Below, piece after piece: positions 26,488 through 33,784 of a stretch of 64,000 bases of DNA. The DNA lies in contig DFGA01000033.1 of NCBI GenBank assembly GCA_002371615.1, positions 43,143 through 107,142 on the forward strand, in the 5' to 3' direction. A program made the position numbers and the translations under genes. Source of the stretch: Lachnospiraceae bacterium UBA3762. GTDB taxonomy: Bacteria; Bacillota; Clostridia; Lachnospirales; Lachnospiraceae. The notes under the pieces are model-generated. The model saw only the letters and a list, made by a program, of their open reading frames with translations, was not told where the DNA came from and did no database searches. How positions within the stretch are numbered: position 1 is the first letter of the stretch; each line of letters begins with the position of its first letter.

Positions 26488-27455
26488 AGCAGATAAAGAT
26501 AGCATTTACGGATTTCTGGGATGTCTTTGATCCTGCAGATAATTTCATAACAGAGGCGCTTAGGAAAAACTTCGAGGTCAGCATATGTGATGATCCCGAT
26601 TTTGTTTTTTGCTCCATATTCGGGCGCAAGCATTTGAAATACGATTGTGCCAAGGTGTTCTATACGGGTGAGAACATTGAACCGGACTTTAATCTTGTTG
26701 ACTATGCATTGGGATTTCCCGAGATGGATTATTATGACAGGTATTTACGCCTCCCGCATTATGTTTTGTACCCTCGCGCCTGTGAACTTGCCGTAAAAAA
26801 GCCTTTAATGACGGATGAGGAATTACTGTCGAGGGATTTTTGCAGTTATGTCATAAGTAATGCGGTATCGGCGACAGAGCGCGGGATAATGCTTGATAAA
26901 CTTGGCAGATACAAGGCTCTTGCATCCGGCGGAAGATATCATAATAACGTGGGTGGGCCTGTAGCCGATAAGATAAACTTTTCGAAGGGTTATAAATTCT
27001 CAATCGCATTTGAGAACAGCTCATCCCGGGGCTATACTACCGAAAAGATAATGGAAAGCTTCGCTGCAGATACTGTTCCGATATACTGGGGGAATCCTGA
27101 TATCGCAAGGGAGTTTAATCCTGACAGTTTCGTCAACTGCCATGATTTTGACCGTTTTGAGGATGTGATCGAATATGTCAGGAAGATCGACAACGATGAC
27201 GGGTTGTATCTCAAGATGGTAAGATCCCCGATAGTGCGCGAGGATTCGCTTGCGGCAAAGTGCCTGGACAAGAACTATCTTGCTGATTATCTGTACAGGA
27301 TATGTTCGCAGGACCCTAAGGAAGCCATAAGGCGGAACCGGATATATCAGGGCAAATACTATGAGGATGAAGCAAGAGCACACGAGAAGATGGATGCAGT
27401 CCTGAGACTTCCGAGGAGGTTTGTCAGGGGAATGAAAAATATAATGAAAAAATAA
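26484..27455 (+). CDS. GT10 family alpha-1,3/4-fucosyltransferase
   Basis: 323 residues, cytosolic. The GT10 donor-site stretch is clear: KFSIAFENSSSRGYTTEKIM followed by ADTVPIYWGNPDIA. FYTGENIEPDFNLVDYALGF precedes it. GT10 enzymes transfer fucose from GDP-fucose to GlcNAc/Glc of surface glycans, often making Lewis-type structures. No GDP-fucose synthesis genes are in the window. ATGA overlap with sigH is unusual for this conserved block, so the gene is probably a local addition. Basic C-terminal tail may attach to the membrane. Confidence 0.85.
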   Translation: MKQIKIAFTDFWDVFDPADNFITEALRKNFEVSICDDPDFVFCSIFGRKHLKYDCAKVFYTGENIEPDFNLVDYALGFPEMDYYDRYLRLPHYVLYPRACELAVKKPLMTDEELLSRDFCSYVISNAVSATERGIMLDKLGRYKALASGGRYHNNVGGPVADKINFSKGYKFSIAFENSSSRGYTTEKIMESFAADTVPIYWGNPDIAREFNPDSFVNCHDFDRFEDVIEYVRKIDNDDGLYLKMVRSPIVREDSLAAKCLDKNYLADYLYRICSQDPKEAIRRNRIYQGKYYEDEARAHEKMDAVLRLPRRFVRGMKNIMKK

Positions 27456-27466
27456 GATTGCTGTAT

Positions 27467-27496
27467 TTGACTTTTATATAGTCACTATGATAGAAT
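27467..27496 (+). promoter_or_regulatory. promoter of tRNA-Thr
   Basis: TTGACT (27467-27472) and TAGAAT (27491-27496), gap 18 bases, 12 bases before the tRNA. Confidence 0.65.
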
Positions 27497-27508
27497 CTTC
27501 TAGGTTTA

Positions 27509-27581
27509 GCTGACGTGGCACAGTAGGTAGCGCACCGCATTGGTAGTGCGGAGGTCTCGGGTCCGATTCCCGACGTCAGCA
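27509..27581 (+). tRNA. tRNA-Thr(GGT), with atypical D-stem and T-loop
   Basis: 73 bases. Acceptor GCTGACG/CGTCAGC, anticodon stem CCGCA/TGCGG with loop TTGGTAG (anticodon GGT, Thr), T-stem TCGGG/CCCGA. Two oddities: the T-loop reads TCCGATT, with C where T55 is normally found, and the D-stem GCAC/GCGC has an A-C mismatch. CCA is not encoded. Probably functional since the promoter is good. Confidence 0.88.
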
Positions 27582-27583
27582 TA

Positions 27584-27735
27584 TGTCACGATTGCTTAGC
27601 AATCGTGACGCGGCGACATCGCGAAGCGATGTTGGTTCTTGACGAGAGGACGAGTCCTGTGAGCCTCTCGACGAAGTTGAACCAAATGTCCGAGCGTCCT
27701 TATTAGGCGACATCTGCATCGCAGATGTTGTTTTT
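27584..27735 (+). repeat. cluster of hairpins after tRNA-Thr, ending in a terminator
   Basis: Starts with an 11-base perfect palindrome GTCACGATTGC-TTA-GCAATCGTGAC, then ACATCGC-GAA-GCGATGT, then a long stem closed by TTGGTTC/GAACCAA with inner GAGAGG/CCTCTC, and finally ACATCTGC-ATC-GCAGATGT followed by seven Ts (about 27713-27735), which should end tRNA-Thr transcription. Confidence 0.7.
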
Positions 27736-27756
27736 TTATCTTGAGAATAGTTGATC

Positions 27757-29136
27757 ATGCGTAAATTTATCGGAACAAAACAATTCTATAAGAACGTATT
27801 TGCCATAGCCCTTCCGATCATGGCCCAAAACGGTATATCCAATATTGTCAACATGCTTGATAATCTTATGGTTGGCCGTATAGGAACAGAGCAGTTGTCG
27901 GGCGTCTCTATAGTAAATGACCTGATGTTTGTATACCAGTTGTGCCTGTTCGGAGCTATAAGCGGTGCGGGAATATTTACTGCGCAATATTTCGGTCAGG
28001 GGAATGAAAACGGTGTAAGGGACACATTCAGGATTAAACTTGTAATCTGCGGATTTATTATGCTGCTTGGATTTGCAGTATTCGGGTTTGGCGACAGAAC
28101 ACTGATATCCTTCTATCTTCATGAAGGTTCACAATCGGGAGATCTGGCGGCTACACTGCAATACGGGCATGTATATATGATGTTTATGCTTGCGGGACTC
28201 CTGCCGCAGGCTGCTGAATTTGTATACTCATCAACCCTGCGTGAGACCGGGGAGACCGTGGTTCCCATGCGTGCAAGCTTTGCTGCCGTACTTATCAATC
28301 TGGTTCTTAACTATATTCTTATATACGGTAAATTCGGATTTCCGGTACTCGGAGTTGCGGGTGCTGCAATAGCTACGGCAATATCCAGAATAATACAGGC
28401 GCTGATCGTAATACTGTGGACACACAGACATAACGATATCAAGCCGTATATTAACGGTGTCTATTCGTCGTTTAAGGTGGCGGGATCTCTTGTTAAGAAA
28501 GTATGCGTTACAGGACTGCCGCTTGTGATTAATGAGAGCCTGTGGTCGATAGGAATAGTTCTGCAAAAACAGAGTTACTCAACCCGTGGTCTTGCGGTCG
28601 TTGCCGGACTTAATATCAATTCCACGTTCTTTAATGTATTTTCCATATGTTTCGTTGCCTTCGGGGATGCGGTTGCCATCATTGTAGGTCAGCTTCTTGG
28701 AGCAGGAAAGATGGATGAAGCAAAGGATACCGGGCTTAAGATCAATGTTTTCGTTACCGCATCCTGTATAGTGATGGGGTTGGTTGTATTAGCCGCAGCC
28801 CCATATCTTCCGGAGTTTTACAATACCACACCGGAGGTAAAATCACTGGCAAGTGATTTTCTCCGTGTGACAGGGTTAATGATGCCGCTGTTCGGACTGT
28901 GCCACAGCCTGTACTTTACAATACGTGCGGGCGGCAAGACATTCATCACGTTCCTGTTTGACAGTGCATTTTTGATGGTTGTCGGTGTGCCGCTGGCGTT
29001 TGTGCTGACAAGATACACGGGCCTTGATATAGTGAGCATTTATGCAATCTGCGAAGGAACAGCGCTTATCAAGGTGATCATCGGATTTGCGATATCGACA
29101 AGCGGAGTCTGGATGCAGAATATCGTTAGTGAGTGA
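27757..29136 (+). CDS. MATE family multidrug/metabolite exporter
   Basis: 459 residues from ATG 27757 (a TTG two codons earlier is less likely). Twelve hydrophobic segments in two similar halves. The N-terminal stretch ALPIMAQNGISNIVNMLDNLMVGRIGTEQLSGVSI is the classic MATE/NorM helix 1-2 pattern. Cation-driven export of unknown substrate. Stands alone between tRNA-Thr and the cobalamin riboswitch; not related in position to the second MATE protein at 58551. Confidence 0.9.
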   Translation: MRKFIGTKQFYKNVFAIALPIMAQNGISNIVNMLDNLMVGRIGTEQLSGVSIVNDLMFVYQLCLFGAISGAGIFTAQYFGQGNENGVRDTFRIKLVICGFIMLLGFAVFGFGDRTLISFYLHEGSQSGDLAATLQYGHVYMMFMLAGLLPQAAEFVYSSTLRETGETVVPMRASFAAVLINLVLNYILIYGKFGFPVLGVAGAAIATAISRIIQALIVILWTHRHNDIKPYINGVYSSFKVAGSLVKKVCVTGLPLVINESLWSIGIVLQKQSYSTRGLAVVAGLNINSTFFNVFSICFVAFGDAVAIIVGQLLGAGKMDEAKDTGLKINVFVTASCIVMGLVVLAAAPYLPEFYNTTPEVKSLASDFLRVTGLMMPLFGLCHSLYFTIRAGGKTFITFLFDSAFLMVVGVPLAFVLTRYTGLDIVSIYAICEGTALIKVIIGFAISTSGVWMQNIVSE

Positions 29137-29207
29137 ATTACAGGAAAATCTCTGCGCTTATGTCCGTTTAGCCATTGAGAAACGCGACGTGATGTGCTAA
29201 TATTTGT

Positions 29208-29213
29208 TATAAT
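29208..29213 (+). promoter_or_regulatory. -10 box of the cobalamin operon promoter
   Basis: TATAAT at 29208-29213, about 13 bases before the riboswitch. No convincing -35 box at the right distance. Confidence 0.4.
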
Positions 29214-29225
29214 TGAATACCAAAG

Positions 29226-29396
29226 ACAGATGGTCTGTGCTTTTTGCATGGTTAAAAGAGAAGTCAGGTGCAAAGCCTGCGCGAACTCGTCACTGTAAGT
29301 ATGGAGTATGCTTTTGTAGTATGTCACTGGGACAGATGGTTCCCGGGAAGGCGAAGGGCATGTGTTGATATACGAGCCAGGAGAACTGCCATCTGC
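29226..29396 (+). promoter_or_regulatory. cobalamin (AdoCbl) riboswitch
   Basis: The closing stem is CAGATGG (29227-29233) with CCATCTG (29389-29395). Inside are TTAAAAGAGAA, the GGTGCAAAGCC loop, CACTGTAAG and the B12 box GCCAGGAGAACTGCC (29376-29390), all in the order known for the family. It precedes the whole B12 uptake and synthesis operon, so high cobalamin should lower expression. The region 29397-29596 holds the expression platform with two hairpins; no gene lies between 29137 and 29596. Confidence 0.9.
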
Positions 29397-29483
29397 CTGT
29401 ACAGAAACAGGGGATATTCCCCGGGTTTAAGGTCACGAGTAATTGATCTGGTACAACATGCAGGTATAGGGTCCCTGTCTGTT

Positions 29484-29522
29484 ATCCCGAATGTAGTTCG
29501 GGATGCCACGGCGAGCTTTTTT
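29484..29522 (+). terminator. hairpin with T run downstream of the riboswitch
   Basis: ATCCCGAA (29484-29491) pairs with TTCGGGAT (29497-29504), followed 12 bases later by seven or more Ts. The gap makes it a less certain terminator; the TGCCACGGCGAG that follows recurs in the rlmB insertion. Confidence 0.45.
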
Positions 29523-29537
29523 TGTGTACGCTTCAAT

Positions 29538-29569
29538 ACTCATTCCGAATTGCCGGAGTGAGTTTTTTT
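29538..29569 (+). terminator. rho-independent terminator of the riboswitch
   Basis: ACTCATTCCG (29538-29547) pairs with CGGAGTGAGT (29554-29563) and is followed at once by six Ts, 14 bases before the ribosome binding site of the first gene. Likely the off-state structure. Confidence 0.75.
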
Positions 29570-29596
29570 ATATTTAAGTGACAGGAGGAATGTATT

Positions 29597-31243
29597 ATGA
29601 AGAAAAAAACCATTGTTATGCTGCTTGGCGTGGCTGCAGCGGTAATGTTTGCGGGATGTGCAAACGTGGATGTTAATGTGACTCCGAAGGCTGATGAGGC
29701 AGAAGAATCACAGCAGGAGGCGCAAGAATCAGAAGAGGCGGCAGATGCGGAAAATGCAGCATCGGATCAGGAAAAGGCTGACGAGGTAGCTGCCCTTATC
29801 GATGCGATCTACGTTCAGGAGCGAAACGATGAGACAGATGCGCAGTGTGAACTTGCAAAACAGCAATGGGATGCACTGACAGATGCCCAGAAAGAGCTTG
29901 TAGAGGGTGAAAATGCGGACCCCGACTACTTCGGAAGAGATACGGGAGACGCTTCAAAGGATGATCCGAAAAACGGCGATGATATTGGGGATAACGAGAT
30001 ACTGGTCGTATCATTCGGCACATCTTTCAACGATTCAAGAGCTGAGGATATAAAGGGAGTAGAGGATGCAATCGCTGCTGCCTATCCGGACTGGGCTGTA
30101 AGAAGAGCGTTTACGGCGCAGACGATCATTAATCACATACAGGCGCGTGACGGAGAAAAGATCGACAACATGGATCAGGCTCTTGATCGCGCGGTAGCAA
30201 ACGGGGTTAAGAATCTTGTAATCCAGCCTACTCACCTGATGCACGGTGCAGAGTATGACGAGCTTACGGCATCACTTGACAAATATGCAGATAAGTTTGA
30301 GAGTGTTGCGGTTGCTGAGCCACTCCTCGGAGAAGTAGGAGAGGACGCAAAGGTCATAAACGATGACAAGAAGGCAGTAGCAGAAGCTGTTGTAGCAGAA
30401 GCAGTTGCCGATGCAGGCTATGAAAGCCTCGATGATGCTGATAAGGACGGTGCGGCATTTGTATTTATGGGACACGGAACAGCTCATACCGCAAAGGTCA
30501 GCTATAGCCAGATGGCAACACAGATGGACAACCTCGGGTACAAGAATGTGTTTATCGGTACGGTCGAAGGCGAACCCGAAGAGACAGCATGCGAAAACGT
30601 AATGGAATCTGTCAAGGCAGCAGGCTATAATAAGGTTATCCTCCGCCCGCTCATGGTTGTTGCCGGTGATCATGCAAATAATGATATGGCCGGTGATGAT
30701 GATGACAGCTGGAAGAGCATATTTACGGCTGATGGGGCATTTGAGAAAGTGGATTGCCAGATAGCCGGACTCGGAAGGATCAAAGAGGTTCAGGATCTGT
30801 ATGTTGCCCATACCAAGGATGCTATTGACAGTCTTGAAACTGTTACGGCCTCTTCAAAAGAAGGCGGTGAATCATCAACAGAACTTGCGGACGGAACATA
30901 TTCTGCAGAGTTTATAACAGACAGCAGTATGTTCAAGGTAAACGACGAACTTGACGGAAAGTGCACTCTTACGGTCAAGGACGGTAAGATGACGGCCCAT
31001 ATCACACTTGTGTCCGCTAGTATATTGAATCTTTATCCCGGAACGGCAGAAGATGCACAAAAGGAAGGCGCTGCACTTCTGGAGCCCACAAAAGATACTG
31101 TAAAGTACAGTGACGGTACAGAAGAAGAGGTAAACGGTTTTGATGTACCGGTGCCTTATCTTGACAAAGATTTCGATCTTGCGCTGATCGGAAAAAAGGG
31201 AAAATGGTATGATCACAAAGTTTCGGTCACAAATCCACAGTAA
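29597..31243 (+). CDS. cbiK: CbiK-type cobaltochelatase-like surface lipoprotein
   Basis: 548 residues with a lipoprotein signal (lipobox FAGC, Cys 21) and a Glu/Ala-rich linker (30-65). Residues about 133-415 are a CbiK domain: VVSFGTSFNDSR, QPTHLMHG near 212 and MGHGTAH near 292 keep the two metal-binding histidines of anaerobic cobaltochelatase. A C-terminal beta-type domain (about 430-548, starting LADGTYSAEF) follows. CbiK normally inserts cobalt into sirohydrochlorin in the cytosol, but this one is placed outside the cell. It may capture cobalt or tetrapyrrole for the adjacent importer; no cytosolic chelatase is seen in the window. Good AGGAGG site; first gene after the riboswitch. Confidence 0.85.
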   Translation: MKKKTIVMLLGVAAAVMFAGCANVDVNVTPKADEAEESQQEAQESEEAADAENAASDQEKADEVAALIDAIYVQERNDETDAQCELAKQQWDALTDAQKELVEGENADPDYFGRDTGDASKDDPKNGDDIGDNEILVVSFGTSFNDSRAEDIKGVEDAIAAAYPDWAVRRAFTAQTIINHIQARDGEKIDNMDQALDRAVANGVKNLVIQPTHLMHGAEYDELTASLDKYADKFESVAVAEPLLGEVGEDAKVINDDKKAVAEAVVAEAVADAGYESLDDADKDGAAFVFMGHGTAHTAKVSYSQMATQMDNLGYKNVFIGTVEGEPEETACENVMESVKAAGYNKVILRPLMVVAGDHANNDMAGDDDDSWKSIFTADGAFEKVDCQIAGLGRIKEVQDLYVAHTKDAIDSLETVTASSKEGGESSTELADGTYSAEFITDSSMFKVNDELDGKCTLTVKDGKMTAHITLVSASILNLYPGTAEDAQKEGAALLEPTKDTVKYSDGTEEEVNGFDVPVPYLDKDFDLALIGKKGKWYDHKVSVTNPQ

Positions 31244-32780
31244 GTTTACGGTAAGAGCAGTTGCGGCTCTGCTGCCGTTAATAATTGCTTTGTTTGTAAC
31301 CTCCTGCGCGTCGCAGGGGGTTACAGTGCATTATGTAGCCATAACTATGGAGGGCGGCTCCGGAAAGGCTTATGTCAAGTCACCTGTAGAGATATCCGAA
31401 AGAGACGGTGTTACATATGCAAAGCTTATCTGGAACAGCAAAAACTACGACTATGTCATTGTAGATGGCGAAAAGTACTTAAATGAGAATCCCGGCGGAC
31501 AGTCAACATTTACCGTCCCGGTAAAATCATTTGATGAGCCGTTTGACTTTACAGGGGACACTGTGGCAATGAGTAAGCCTCATGAGATAGAGTACACGAT
31601 CACATGGGGTGAGATGTGCGAGAGCCTGTCAGCAGAATCCGGCAGTATATCATCGCCTGACAATGGGGGCAGTTTAAAGGATACCGAATTCGGCCGGCGA
31701 CCGGCAGCTCCCGTTGAATTTCTTGTGGACGGACAGCAGTCTTCGGGAGTGATATCGCTTTCATATGCCGAGGGCTTTGATATAATTAAATACGGTGATT
31801 ACAGACTTATAAGGATATACGGGGCGGATGATTTTCTCCTTGTGCCTAAGGGTGAGCCTATACCGGAAGTAACGGAGGAAAAAACCGGAGAGAAGGTTGA
31901 CATAACTATGCTTCAACAGCCAATTGACAGGACATATCTTGTGTCATCATCGGTCATGGACCTGATCAGGCAGATAGGGGCACTTGAATATATAAGGCTT
32001 TCCGGGACAAAAGCGGAGGACTGGTCGGTTAAAGAGGCAGCAGACCTTATGAATGAGGGAAGTATAGTGTATGCGGGCAAATACAGGACTCCGGATTACG
32101 AACTGATCCTTTCGGAAGGGTGTGATCTTGCCGTTGAAAACACAATGATATACCATGATCCCGAGGTCAAGGAAAAACTTGAGGAGCTCTCGATCCCTGT
32201 AATGGTTGAGACGTCAAGCTATGAGAAAGATCCGAGAGGAAGGCTTGAGTGGATCAAACTATATGGAGCTCTCTACGGGAAAGAGACGGAAGCTGACGAT
32301 TATTTCGAAAAGTGTGAGAAAGAAATAACATCTGTCATAGAAATGGATAAAACCGGCAAAGAGGTTGCGTTTTTCTCTGTAACTGCTTCGGGTTCGATAA
32401 ATGTCAGAAAACCGGATGATTACATAGCCGGTCTGATTGAACTTGCCGGGGGGAAATATGTTCCCGCTGCATCCGGTACGGCAGAAGCAGGCGGATCCGG
32501 TACAATGAACATGCAAATGGAGGATTTCTACGCCGGAACGTATGATGCGGATATACTTATATACAACAGTACTATAAGAGGAGAACTGGAGTCTGTCGCG
32601 GATCTTGCAGGTAAAAATCCGCTTTTTTCCGATTATAAAGCGGTTAAAGAGCAAAACGTATACTGCATGACGGGCGATTTTTTCCAGCATCCGACGGACA
32701 CAGCCAAGTTCCTGTCGGAACTTAGAAACCTGATAGAAGGAAAAGACGGTAATTACACATATTTTGAGAAGCTGAAATGA
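31209..32780 (+). CDS. corrinoid/tetrapyrrole ABC transporter binding lipoprotein with N-terminal NEAT-like domain
   Basis: 523 residues, lipobox VTSC at about 33. Residues 38-135 form a beta-rich domain (VHYVAITMEGGSGKAYV, AMSKPHEIEYTITW) that resembles NEAT heme-binding domains in layout. A stretch of about 60 residues links to a class III periplasmic-binding (BtuF/FecB-type) domain from about 235: YLVSSSVMDLI, DPRGRLEWIKLYG, FLSELRNLIE. It feeds the permease and ATPase downstream. Substrate is inferred from the riboswitch and operon to be cobalamin, a precursor or another tetrapyrrole. Overlaps cbiK by 35 bases. Confidence 0.8.
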   Translation: MITKFRSQIHSKFTVRAVAALLPLIIALFVTSCASQGVTVHYVAITMEGGSGKAYVKSPVEISERDGVTYAKLIWNSKNYDYVIVDGEKYLNENPGGQSTFTVPVKSFDEPFDFTGDTVAMSKPHEIEYTITWGEMCESLSAESGSISSPDNGGSLKDTEFGRRPAAPVEFLVDGQQSSGVISLSYAEGFDIIKYGDYRLIRIYGADDFLLVPKGEPIPEVTEEKTGEKVDITMLQQPIDRTYLVSSSVMDLIRQIGALEYIRLSGTKAEDWSVKEAADLMNEGSIVYAGKYRTPDYELILSEGCDLAVENTMIYHDPEVKEKLEELSIPVMVETSSYEKDPRGRLEWIKLYGALYGKETEADDYFEKCEKEITSVIEMDKTGKEVAFFSVTASGSINVRKPDDYIAGLIELAGGKYVPAASGTAEAGGSGTMNMQMEDFYAGTYDADILIYNSTIRGELESVADLAGKNPLFSDYKAVKEQNVYCMTGDFFQHPTDTAKFLSELRNLIEGKDGNYTYFEKLK

Positions 32781-33784
32781 GAAAAAGGTGCACAGTCGCG
32801 TTTACAGCAGTCATTCTACTGCTCATAATAAGCGTGTATACAAACTTAATTACAGGAACAGTTGTTATTTATCCTGCTGATATTTTATCCGCGATCATTG
32901 GCAAAACAGCGGGCACCATGGAAGCCGGTGTTATAATGAATATAAGGATTCCAAGAATAATTGCAGCTGTTATTTTGGGTGGTGCATTAGCACTTTCCGG
33001 ATATATGTTACAGACGTTTTTTAATAATCCTATTGTAGGCCCGTTTGTTCTCGGAATTTCGTCGGGGGCAAAGTTTACGGTTGCGCTCACTCTTATTTTT
33101 TCTTTATCCGGAGGGCGAAAGCCCGGGGCGGTTTCACTTGTTATGGCTGCATTTGCCGGAGCTTTGGCTTCAATGATGTTTGTCCTTGCAATCTCTGTCA
33201 GGGTCAGGAGTATGGGAATTCTTGTTGTGTGTGGAATAATGGTGGGCTACATATGCTCCGCAATAACCGATCTTATCGTGACTTTTGCCGATGATTCCAA
33301 TATAGTGAACCTTCATAACTGGTCACTCGGAAGCTTTTCGGGTATCAATATGTCGGATGTCGCTGTTATGACGGTCATAATTGCTGTATGTCTCATTATT
33401 TCGGTCATGATAATCAAGCCTATGGGTGCATACAGGCTCGGAGAAAATCTGGCAAGATCGGAAGGGGTTAACATAACATTATTCCGGATCCTTCTGATCA
33501 TTATATCCAGCCTGCTTGCCGCAACGGTTACGGCATTTGCGGGACCGATCTCGTTTGTCGGGATCGCAACGCCCCACCTATGGAAGGCAATGACAAAAAC
33601 AAGCTCGCCTGCCGTTATGATCCCGGGCTGTTTTCTGCTTGGGGGCGTGATCACTCTTATATGTGACGGAATAGCAAGGGGACTATTTGCTCCGACCGAA
33701 GTTTCTGTAAGCTCTGTGACTGCGGTTTTGCTTGTCCCTGTTGTTATTATAGTCATGATCAGAAGAAAGAGGGAAAATGACTGA
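32777..33784 (+). CDS. btuC: FecCD/BtuC family ABC permease
   Basis: 335 residues, about ten hydrophobic segments. R-I-P-R-IIAAVILGGALALSGYMLQ is the standard FecCD opening and FVGIATPHLWK the late conserved loop that contacts the ATPase. Membrane part of the corrinoid-type importer; the 4-base overlap with the binding protein and 8-base overlap with the ATPase gene fit one complex. Confidence 0.9.
   Translation: MRKRCTVAFTAVILLLIISVYTNLITGTVVIYPADILSAIIGKTAGTMEAGVIMNIRIPRIIAAVILGGALALSGYMLQTFFNNPIVGPFVLGISSGAKFTVALTLIFSLSGGRKPGAVSLVMAAFAGALASMMFVLAISVRVRSMGILVVCGIMVGYICSAITDLIVTFADDSNIVNLHNWSLGSFSGINMSDVAVMTVIIAVCLIISVMIIKPMGAYRLGENLARSEGVNITLFRILLIIISSLLAATVTAFAGPISFVGIATPHLWKAMTKTSSPAVMIPGCFLLGGVITLICDGIARGLFAPTEVSVSSVTAVLLVPVVIIVMIRRKREND

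Noticed and set aside
27640..27700. Region resembling a hammerhead ribozyme (ACGAGTCC and CGACGAAG in a stem)
   Set aside because: The CUGAUGA and GAAA core elements are not both present in the needed order; it is better read as part of the hairpin repeats.
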